DNA from: an uncultured bacterium
GTDB taxonomy: Bacteria > Planctomycetota > Phycisphaerae > Phycisphaerales > UBA1924
Length of the DNA: 64,000 bases
Direction: 5' to 3'
Assembly: GCA_903834785.1 (NCBI GenBank)
Contig: CAILKP010000069.1
Coordinates: forward strand, 1-64,000
Below the pieces are notes generated by a model. It was given only the letters and a program-made list of their open reading frames with translations, did not search any database and was not told the DNA's origin. Position numbers and translations under genes: made by a program. Below, piece by piece: positions 36,588 to 44,435 of this stretch (the first letter of the stretch is position 1; each line of letters opens with the position of its first letter).

Positions 36588-39500
36588 ATGCCCGACGCGT
36601 CTGACCAGACACCCCGGCTGCTTCACGACTTCTTTGCCGCCTCGGTGCGGGCGCACAGCGAACGCATCGCCGTTGATGTACCGCCGGACGGCCGCGGCGG
36701 TCATCGACAGACTGTGACCTACCGCGAGCTCGACGAGCAGTCCGACGCGATCGCCCAGTCGCTGGGCGCACTGCCGCCGGACACACTGGTGGCGGTGATG
36801 CTGCCTCGAAGCTCGTACCTGGTGTACGGGGCACAACTCGGGATCCTGAAGGCGGGTGGCGCGTTTGCCTGCATCGATCCGAGCTTCCCGGATTCTCACG
36901 TGCAGTCGGTGCTGGACGATGCCGGCAACCCGGTCCTGCTGACTGATGCCGCGGGAGCGGCACGAACGGCGGCCGCCGGAGTGCGGGCGGCGCGGGTAAT
37001 CGACATCACCGATGCAGCAGCGCTTCGACCCGACATGCACGCGACAGCCGCACGGGACCGAACGACGGTTCAGCCCGAGCACTTGTGCTATGTGATCTAC
37101 ACATCAGGCACAACGGGTAAGCCCAAGGGTGTGCTGATCGAGCACCGCTCGATCGTGAACCTGGTAGGCTCGGATGTCGCCGAGTTCGGACTGACGCCGG
37201 ACGACCGCGTGGCACAGGGCTCGTCTGCGGCGTACGACTCGTCGATCGAGGAAACCTGGCTGGCACTGGCGGCTGGCGCGACCGTCGTCGTGATGGACGA
37301 CCACACCGCACGCCTGGGGCCCGACCTGGTGGCGTGGCTGCGCCACGAGCGAGTGAGCGTGTTCTGCCCGCCGCCCACCCTGCTGCGCACGACCGGATGC
37401 GAGGACCCGGCAAGCGAGCTGCCGGACCTGCGGCTGCTGTACGTCGGCGGTGAAGCGTTGCCGGATGATCTGGTGGAGCGATGGGCCAGAGGCCGCCGGC
37501 TCGTCAACGGATACGGCCCGACTGAGTGCACGGTGACGGTTGTGCGAGGTGACGTGCGAGTCGGCGAAACGGTGACGATCGGCGATCCGGTACCCGGACA
37601 CACGGCGTGGGTTCTGGATACAGACCTGTGCGAGGTACCCCGCGGCGAACCGGGTGAGTTGTGCCTGGCGGGCATCGGTCTGGCTCGCGGGTACCGCAAT
37701 CGGCCTGAAGTGACGGCGGAGAAGTTCCCGACGCATCCGATCCTGGGGCGGATCTACCGCACGGGCGATCTGGTCACACAGAATCCAGACGGCTCGTACA
37801 ACTATCTCGGCCGGATCGATGGACAGGTCAAGCTCCGCGGTTACCGCGTGGAGCTTGAGGCCGTCGAGGCGCACCTGGCTCGCTGTCCCGGAGTTCGGGA
37901 GGCGGCCTGCCGGGTGCAGGGTATCGGCAGCGCGCAGCTGCTGACGGCACACATCGTGCCACTGATTCCGAACGATCCCCCCGACTTTGCGGAACTCAGC
38001 GGCTCGCTTCGGGGGGTGCTGCCGATGTACATGGTGCCGGCCCGCTACGGCCTCATCAGCGAACTGCCGCGAACCGTGGGTGGCAAGCTTGACCGCAAGC
38101 GACTGCCTGAACTGGCCGGTGCGGCCAGTCAGGCCGCCAGAGGCGATCGCGAGCCAGTTGCGCCGCGCACCGAGACTGAACGCACTGTGGCCGCGGCATT
38201 TGCGCGTGCGATATCCGCCGTCATCAGTGCAACCGGAACCTCTGGCACCCAGGTGGATGCTGTATCGGTGCTTGATGACTTCTTTATCGACCTTGGCGGT
38301 GATTCACTCTCAGCTGTCGGTGTGGTGTGCTCGCTAAGAGAACGCCCCGAAACCGCGGCAGTGACAACTCGCGACTTATACGAAACACGGACCGCTGCCG
38401 CACTGGCGGCACGGCTGGATGGACGCACAGCAACACGGCACCCCGTGAGGCGGGGAACCTGCGGACCGGTGAGCGGTGCCGCGATCCATCCGGTGAAGGT
38501 GACGGTGTTGCAGATGATCTGGCTCGCCGTGCAGTTGGTGGTGGCCAGTGCGGCGGGATACACGATCCTGTACGAGCTCTTTCCGCTCGCGCTCGAGCAC
38601 TTCGGCGTCCTTGGCACGCTCGCACTCGAACCAGTCGCCGCGGCGATCGGCGTCGTCATCTACACGCTGTGCATGGTGGGGCTGACGGCAGGTCTGAAGT
38701 GGACACTGATCGGCCGGTATGAACCGGGACGTTCTCCGGTCTGGAGCTGGTTCTACCTGCGGCACTGGATGGTCACGGGGGCGGCACGGATGATCCCTTG
38801 GGGACTGCTCTCGGGCACGGTGCTGTACGGCACCGTGCTGCGGGCGCTGGGCGCACATGTCGGGCGAGGCGTCCACATCCACCGCGGCGTCAACTTGGCC
38901 CAGGGAGGATGGGATCTGCTGACCATCGGTGACGGGGCCACACTTGCGTGCGATTCGCACATCGGGCTTGCTGAACTCGAGAGCGGGCAGCTGTGCATCG
39001 GTCCGGTGACCATCGGCCCCGATGCAACCGTCGACATCCGCGCCACCATCAGCGGGGGCGCACAGATCGGCCGCAGCGGCGTACTGGCACCCCTGAGCTG
39101 GCTCCCAGGCGGTCAGCAGATTCCCGACAACGAGTGCTGGAGCGGCGTTCCGGCCGTGCACACGGGCCCTGCGGAAGAGCGTGCTCTCGAGGGGGACAGC
39201 CGCGAGTTGTCTGCGGTGCTGTACTCGATCATTCAACTGGCCATGGCGGGCGCTTCGCACGCCGCGGCGATGCTGCCGGTCCTCGTCGGGCTGTACGCCC
39301 TGGCGACAGCGCTGTCGATCAGCCCGGAGGTCGTCGGTCAGTGGCTCAGCGACCCGGAGTGGACGGCCACCTCGCTGGCGCTGATGCTGGTGGCGGGCAT
39401 GGTGTGGGTGCCGGTATCACTGGCCGCCCGGGCTCTGGCGGTCCGCTGGTTCGGCCGGGTGCGTCCCGGGGTGGTGCACCGCTGGAGCGTTCCATATGCG

Positions 39501-41774
39501 CTCGCAGCGCACAAGACCCACGAGGTGGAGGAAGCAGGAAGGTGGCTCAGCGGGACCCTGTACTGGCCGGTGTGGCTGAGACTGGCGGGGATGAAGATCG
39601 GCCGTGACTGCGAGATCAGCACCATCACGGGCGTCGTACCCGAGTTGGTGGAGATCGGCCGGGGGAGTTTCTTTGCCGATGGAATCTATCTTGGCGGCCC
39701 GCACGTGCGCCGGGGGATGGCCACCCTTGGCCGGACGGTGCTGGGAAGCGGAACGTTTCTGGGCAATCACGTGGTGATCCAGGCCGGCGTGACAATGCCG
39801 CCGGGCACGTTTCTGGGCGTGTGCACCGTGGCGGATGCGTCGCTGGCGGGTCGAGCCACGGCGGACAGTTCGTGGTTCGGCGTGCCGGCGATGGAACTGC
39901 CGCGGCGGGAGGTAGTCAGCGTGGACCGCTCACTGACGCACGAGCCCGGCTTCTGGCGGTACACCTCTCGGGTGTTCTGGGAGTCGCTGCGGTTCGCGTT
40001 ACCGGTGGTGCCGCTGTGCGCCGGTGCGATCTGGCTGTGGCTGATGGCACTGGGATCGGAGGATGCGGGGTGGGCGGTGTGGGCACTGGTGATGGCACCC
40101 GCCGCGACGCTGGCGGTTGTCGTCGCTGAGTGTCTGCTGGTGGTGGCGATGAAATGGGCCCTACTCGGCCGCGCGAGGGCTGGGCAGCACCCGCTCTGGT
40201 CGTGCTGGTGCAGCCGCTGGGACTTTCTGTATGTCGCGTGGCAGTTCTACGCGGTGCGGGCACTGGCCGCACTGGAGGGCACGCTGCTGCTGGCGGTGTA
40301 TCTGCGGGCGATGGGTGTGCGGATCGGCCGTCGCGTGGTGCTGGGTCCCGGATTCGTCCAGGTGGCCGACCCGGACATGATCATCATCGAGGATGACGCG
40401 ACAGTCAGCGCGAACTATCAGGCGCACAGTTTCGAGGACCGCGTCCTGAAGCTGGCCCCGGTGACGGTTCAGCGTGGTGCCACGGTGGGCGAGTCGGCGG
40501 TCGTGTTCTACGGGGCGGACATCGGTGATGGTGCATGGGTGAGTCCCAACAGCGTCGTGATGAAAAACGAGGTCCTCGGCGCCGCTGAGACGTTCGCCGG
40601 GTGCCCGGTACAACCGGTCGATGCCGACGCTGACACCGCGGCGACCGAAGACCCAGTGACGGGACTGACGCCTGCAGCCCCGGCGACTTCGGGCCGCTTG
40701 GCAGAGCTTGATCTCGCCCGCGGCGTGGCGGTCATCGGCATGATCTACATGCACTTTGTACCGGCCGAGACCGTTCAGCCGGGGTTGCTCGGCGAATCGG
40801 CGGCGTGGCTCGCGGCGGCCCTGGAGGGCAAGGCGGCGGCACTGTTCTGCATCCTCGCCGGGATGACCTGGGAGCTGCAAGGCCGGAACCGTCGCGGCAA
40901 CGCACGGCCCGGCTGGCAGCACCTGATCCGACGGTCCGGCACGCTGGCGATTGTCGGTGTGGCATTCCACGCACTGGTGTGGCCGACATCGATCCTGCTT
41001 CCCTTTGCGGTGATGATGCTGCTGTCGGGGCTGATCCATCGGTCGGGAGTGCGAGCGGTACTGCTGGCCGCCGCACTGTGCCTTGTGCTGGCACCGGCGG
41101 TGGTACGGTGGCTCGGAGACTACAGCCAGACTGACTGGAACGCCGACGGCAGCCACCGGGCCGACTCGGAACTGGGATGGGCGACACTCCGGTGGTTGGT
41201 CTTCGACGGACACTACCCGCTGGTGCCGTGGCTGGCATTCCCGCTCATCGGCATGGCACTGATGGCCTGGCACCGCGACGGCTCGCGGCCGCTGCGGGCC
41301 TGGTTCGCCCCTGCCGCGGCCGTGGCAATCCTCTCGCAGGCCTATGTCTGGTGGGCAGATGCGAGCACCGAGACACTCGGCCCGCTGACGCCCTATCTCA
41401 CAAGCACATGGCTGCCGACTTCACTGGTGTTTGTCGTGCTGACCGGCAGTTCGGCACTGGCGGTCATCAGTGGTGCGGCATGGCTGTTCGGCCGCGGGGT
41501 CGGGTGCGAGGCGAGCACACCTCAATCCGGCCTCGCCGGCACACTGGCGCTCGTCGGCCGGGCCTCGCTGAGCCACTATCTGCTGCACCTGTGCGTGGTG
41601 TACGCCCCACTGCGTGCGTTACTAGGCCACGAGGAATGGTCGGTGCAGACCGGCCTGATCGCCTTCGCCGGGTATCTGGCGCTTGCCGTGCCGCTGACGG
41701 CGCTGTGGTTCCGCCGCTTCCGTCAAGGACCCGCCGAGTGGGCGTGGGCGCGTGCCTCCGGATCGGCGGCATGA
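36588..41774 (+). CDS. Pls/PosA-type single-module NRPS fused to an acyltransferase-like membrane domain
   Basis: 1,728 residues. An adenylation domain fills about 1-510: YTSGTTGKPKG (about 171), YDSSIEETW (Asp217), NGYGPTE, YRTGDL, GRIDGQVKLRGYRVE and the A10 lysine in VGGKLDRK. A carrier domain follows with FFIDLGGDSLSAV (phosphopantetheine Ser573). No ordinary condensation or thioesterase domain is present. Instead there are membrane segments alternating with three left-handed beta-helix (hexapeptide) regions near 750-850, 1000-1105 and 1240-1345, the architecture of the terminal region of epsilon-poly-L-lysine synthetase (Pls) and related poly-amino-acid synthetases. An extra C-terminal region from about 1365 begins LDLARGVAVIGMIYMHF and ends with a DUF418-like segment (GRASLSHYLLHL), resembling membrane acyltransferases. 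The product is inferred to be a homopoly- or acylated amino acid. Confidence 0.88.
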   Translation: MPDASDQTPRLLHDFFAASVRAHSERIAVDVPPDGRGGHRQTVTYRELDEQSDAIAQSLGALPPDTLVAVMLPRSSYLVYGAQLGILKAGGAFACIDPSFPDSHVQSVLDDAGNPVLLTDAAGAARTAAAGVRAARVIDITDAAALRPDMHATAARDRTTVQPEHLCYVIYTSGTTGKPKGVLIEHRSIVNLVGSDVAEFGLTPDDRVAQGSSAAYDSSIEETWLALAAGATVVVMDDHTARLGPDLVAWLRHERVSVFCPPPTLLRTTGCEDPASELPDLRLLYVGGEALPDDLVERWARGRRLVNGYGPTECTVTVVRGDVRVGETVTIGDPVPGHTAWVLDTDLCEVPRGEPGELCLAGIGLARGYRNRPEVTAEKFPTHPILGRIYRTGDLVTQNPDGSYNYLGRIDGQVKLRGYRVELEAVEAHLARCPGVREAACRVQGIGSAQLLTAHIVPLIPNDPPDFAELSGSLRGVLPMYMVPARYGLISELPRTVGGKLDRKRLPELAGAASQAARGDREPVAPRTETERTVAAAFARAISAVISATGTSGTQVDAVSVLDDFFIDLGGDSLSAVGVVCSLRERPETAAVTTRDLYETRTAAALAARLDGRTATRHPVRRGTCGPVSGAAIHPVKVTVLQMIWLAVQLVVASAAGYTILYELFPLALEHFGVLGTLALEPVAAAIGVVIYTLCMVGLTAGLKWTLIGRYEPGRSPVWSWFYLRHWMVTGAARMIPWGLLSGTVLYGTVLRALGAHVGRGVHIHRGVNLAQGGWDLLTIGDGATLACDSHIGLAELESGQLCIGPVTIGPDATVDIRATISGGAQIGRSGVLAPLSWLPGGQQIPDNECWSGVPAVHTGPAEERALEGDSRELSAVLYSIIQLAMAGASHAAAMLPVLVGLYALATALSISPEVVGQWLSDPEWTATSLALMLVAGMVWVPVSLAARALAVRWFGRVRPGVVHRWSVPYALAAHKTHEVEEAGRWLSGTLYWPVWLRLAGMKIGRDCEISTITGVVPELVEIGRGSFFADGIYLGGPHVRRGMATLGRTVLGSGTFLGNHVVIQAGVTMPPGTFLGVCTVADASLAGRATADSSWFGVPAMELPRREVVSVDRSLTHEPGFWRYTSRVFWESLRFALPVVPLCAGAIWLWLMALGSEDAGWAVWALVMAPAATLAVVVAECLLVVAMKWALLGRARAGQHPLWSCWCSRWDFLYVAWQFYAVRALAALEGTLLLAVYLRAMGVRIGRRVVLGPGFVQVADPDMIIIEDDATVSANYQAHSFEDRVLKLAPVTVQRGATVGESAVVFYGADIGDGAWVSPNSVVMKNEVLGAAETFAGCPVQPVDADADTAATEDPVTGLTPAAPATSGRLAELDLARGVAVIGMIYMHFVPAETVQPGLLGESAAWLAAALEGKAAALFCILAGMTWELQGRNRRGNARPGWQHLIRRSGTLAIVGVAFHALVWPTSILLPFAVMMLLSGLIHRSGVRAVLLAAALCLVLAPAVVRWLGDYSQTDWNADGSHRADSELGWATLRWLVFDGHYPLVPWLAFPLIGMALMAWHRDGSRPLRAWFAPAAAVAILSQAYVWWADASTETLGPLTPYLTSTWLPTSLVFVVLTGSSALAVISGAAWLFGRGVGCEASTPQSGLAGTLALVGRASLSHYLLHLCVVYAPLRALLGHEEWSVQTGLIAFAGYLALAVPLTALWFRRFRQGPAEWAWARASGSAA

Positions 41775-41777
41775 CCT

Positions 41778-42317
41778 GTGCGCACCGCCAGCGTCAGGAT
41801 GTCGGGTGCTGCGGGCCAGAGCGTACACTGCCGCGTGCATCCCGATCTGTTGCCACCATCCGATGTTCCGCCCGCGTACTGCTGCGCCATTCTGCTGGAT
41901 CGCGCAGGCCGGTTGCTGCTGGAACGGCGACCCAGCGACGATGCCGACGCCCCCGGACAGCTGACTTGCTTTGGTGGCGGGCGGGAGGCGGGGGAAGATC
42001 CGCTGATCTGCTTGCGGCGGGAACTGCTTGAGGAGATCGGCTTTGCCGTCGGCATCGCCTCGCACGTGCTGACGCTGCACACGCCGGCGGGCCCGGCGTG
42101 GTTCTATCTGGCCGAAGGACCGCTGGCGGGGACGGTGCGGGCCCACGAGCCCGGCCATGAGGCTGTCTGGCTGGAGCGTGCCGCACTCATGACCGCCCCG
42201 CTGGCCGACTGGCACGATGCGGCACTGCGGGCCTGGCACTCCGGCGAGCCGGAAGCCTGGGTGCAAGGGATGCGCCCGCGTGAGTGGTGGATAAAGAAAA
42301 ACAGCCGCCCGGGTTAA
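41778..42317 (+). CDS. Nudix hydrolase
   Basis: About 179 residues from GTG 41778, or 172 from ATG 41799. The Nudix box is complete: GGGREAGEDPLICLRRELLEEIG, matching G-x5-E-x7-R-E-x-x-E-E-x-G, so it should hydrolyse a nucleoside diphosphate linked to another moiety, with Mg2+. The substrate cannot be told. The gene begins 3 bases after the NRPS stop and is the last of the SET-NRPS-Nudix operon. It could be a housecleaning enzyme for adenylated by-products, but that is speculation. Its stop codon lies in the loop of the following hairpin. Confidence 0.87.
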   Translation: MRTASVRMSGAAGQSVHCRVHPDLLPPSDVPPAYCCAILLDRAGRLLLERRPSDDADAPGQLTCFGGGREAGEDPLICLRRELLEEIGFAVGIASHVLTLHTPAGPAWFYLAEGPLAGTVRAHEPGHEAVWLERAALMTAPLADWHDAALRAWHSGEPEAWVQGMRPREWWIKKNSRPG

Positions 42318-42329
42318 ACCGGGCGGCTG
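42302..42329 (-). terminator. terminator shared by phoD and the NRPS operon
   Basis: An 11-bp stem (cagccgcccgg / ccgggcggctg) with loop gttaaa. On the minus strand it is followed by TTTTTCTTT, a strong tail for the phoD side. On the plus strand only a CT-rich tail follows. Confidence 0.8.
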
Positions 42330-42403
42330 CTGCGGCAGGTCTCTCTCTCAAGCTCATTGAGTGCGCCGCACCGCGGCGGGCGTGAAGGGACGCAACGGAT
42401 AGA

Positions 42404-44170
42404 TCAGGCGTGTGCCCGCCGGCGGCGGCGGGCGACAAGCAAGCCAGCGAGACCGAGCAGTGCGCCGGTGGCGGGTGTGGGCACCGCACTGACGCGGAAC
42501 TGGCTGACGATCTCCGGGGTCAGCGAGGTGATCAAGGCCGGGTTCGCGTTCAGCTGCGCCTGGGTGTAGGGATCGATGCCCCAGGTCGTCACCAGCAGTT
42601 CCTGCGTGATGGCGTCGATGTTGAACTCGGTCCAGCCGAAGGTGTGCGTCGAGGCGTACGAACCGCTGACCAGCGTCGCGGGGATCCCCGAACCCTGCAG
42701 ACCGATGGGGTCGTAGCCCAGCGGAACCAACTGGGCGTTGAGCAGGTTCTCGATGAACCCGTCCTTGCCCTGCCGCGGGAGTGAGTTGTAGAACGCCGTC
42801 TGCGCTGGGGTGAGCAGGCCGAACTGGCTGGCAAGGCCGGCAACGGTCGGCCCGAACGGGGCATCGAAGGCAACGGAGCCGGTGGTGATCTCCCAAGCAT
42901 TCGTGGGGATCTGCGGCTGGCCGGGGCCGGTCTGGTATGTCAGGTTGTTGACCAGCGTGCCGTGGATGTCCGCCGAGATGAACACGACGTTGTCGATGTT
43001 GTTGTTGCGGATGAAGCTCAGCAGTTCCGTCCGCTCGGCGGCGTAGCCCTCGAAGCGATCCGAAGCACCCAGCACGCCGAGGTTCTGGATCGGCTCGTTG
43101 ATGTTGACGAACTTCCAGGTCGTGCCGTTCTGCTGGGCCGTGAGCAGGTCGTTCTTGAGGCGATTGAGCTGAGGGGTGCCCAGCAGCGTGCGCCCGGGCG
43201 TGAAGGATGCCGCGATGTACGCACCGATCGAAGCCGGATCAACGGGGTTGGCCGCCGGAAGCCCGGGGTCGCGGAAGCTGCGGGCATCCAGGACGCTGAC
43301 CTGCGCATCGGAGCCGTACGACTGGTTGCGGTAGAGGTCGGGGCGACCGTCAAAGCGGCTGTCGCCGGTTCCCGACCACACCCGCTGCTGGGTGGGGTGA
43401 TATTCCTGGAACGCGTGGATGCCGTTGCGGTAGAGCGTCGAGGTGTTGACCAGATCAGTCGGGGCTCCGGTGCCTGTGAACCGCGGGTCGGAGCCGATCG
43501 TCGCACCACCGATGAAGTCGTTGGTGACCTCGTGATCATCGATCGTGGCCAGCACCGACATGCTCGCACGCAGCGAGCGGAAGGTGTTCAGACCATAACG
43601 AGTGCTGTAGATCTCGTTGTGCTTGGCACGGAACTCACCGAGCGTGGTGGCCTGCGCGGCCGGAACGGCCGGCGAGGGATAGTCGGCGTAGATCGTGTCG
43701 CCCAGGGAGATCCAGAGTTCCAGGTTGCGGTCGGCAACGTTGCGAACGGCGGGGAATGGCGCAAGCTCACCCCGCCAGTCACCGGAGACGCCGAACCGCA
43801 GGCCGTTGCGCCCACCGGCGGCGGCGGTGCGGAACTGGCCGGCAGCGACGGAGCCCGCAGAATCCGTAGCGCGGTAGAAGTAGCGGGTGCCACCCGACAG
43901 CCCGGTGGCCGCCACGCGGACGGGCTCGGTCGGATCCGTCACCAGTGCGCCGTACGCACCGACGATGCTGCCGGCGGCAAAGTCCGGAGTCGTGGCAACC
44001 TCAAAGGTCACCGCACCGGTCTGGGTGCTGCGGGTCCACAGCACGGTGCTGCTGGTAGTCGTGTCACCGGAGGCGACACCGTTGGGAAGCGTCTCGATAC
44101 CGGCCGCGGCGGTACCGGCAGCGGCCAGCAGTACTGCGGCGGCGAACGGACGTGAAATCATCTTGATCAC
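42404..44170 (-). CDS. phoD: PhoD-type alkaline phosphatase with CTERM anchor
   Basis: 588 residues. Signal peptide MIKMISRPFAAAVLLAAAGTAAAG. An N-terminal beta domain follows (PNGVASGDTTTSSTVLWTR, typical of PhoD), then the catalytic core: FGVSGDWRG, SLGDTIYADY, IDDHEVTNDF, the NINEPIQ strand and VVFISADIHGTLVNN, which supply Ca/Fe-binding Asp/His residues. It releases phosphate from organic phosphomonoesters or diesters outside the cell. The C-terminus carries VPTPATGALLGLAGLLVA and RRRRRAHA, the same anchor as three other secreted proteins here. GTG 44170 is chosen because AGGAG precedes it by 7 bases. It lies behind the T2SS operon, from which a hairpin separates it. Confidence 0.9.
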   Translation of the reverse strand: MIKMISRPFAAAVLLAAAGTAAAGIETLPNGVASGDTTTSSTVLWTRSTQTGAVTFEVATTPDFAAGSIVGAYGALVTDPTEPVRVAATGLSGGTRYFYRATDSAGSVAAGQFRTAAAGGRNGLRFGVSGDWRGELAPFPAVRNVADRNLELWISLGDTIYADYPSPAVPAAQATTLGEFRAKHNEIYSTRYGLNTFRSLRASMSVLATIDDHEVTNDFIGGATIGSDPRFTGTGAPTDLVNTSTLYRNGIHAFQEYHPTQQRVWSGTGDSRFDGRPDLYRNQSYGSDAQVSVLDARSFRDPGLPAANPVDPASIGAYIAASFTPGRTLLGTPQLNRLKNDLLTAQQNGTTWKFVNINEPIQNLGVLGASDRFEGYAAERTELLSFIRNNNIDNVVFISADIHGTLVNNLTYQTGPGQPQIPTNAWEITTGSVAFDAPFGPTVAGLASQFGLLTPAQTAFYNSLPRQGKDGFIENLLNAQLVPLGYDPIGLQGSGIPATLVSGSYASTHTFGWTEFNIDAITQELLVTTWGIDPYTQAQLNANPALITSLTPEIVSQFRVSAVPTPATGALLGLAGLLVARRRRRAHA

Positions 44171-44343
44171 GATGCATCTCCTCACAAGGAAGGGATCTCT
44201 CTTGGCCACCGATGGGTACCGCCACGTGAGCGGAAGGGACATCCACCACCGAAGGCCCGTCATCAAGTGTGGCCCCGGCACGGTGCTTGCGCGGCCCCGG
44301 CCGCATCAAGAGTCAGTGATAGTTGCGCAAAGACCAATGCAAA

Positions 44344-44381
44344 CAGCCCGATACCACCGCTCAAAGCGGGGGTACGGGCTG
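44344..44381 (-). terminator. terminator of the type II secretion operon
   Basis: An imperfect long stem (cagcccg..accaccgct / agcgggggtacgggctg, one bulge, one mismatch) with loop caa. On the minus strand it is followed by TTTGCATT. It lies 55 bases past the gspD stop and before phoD. Confidence 0.6.
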
Positions 44382-44435
44382 ATTTGGGTGCGTCAGATCG
44401 GAGTATGCCGGGCAGGGGCGGGAAAGTCGGCGAGA

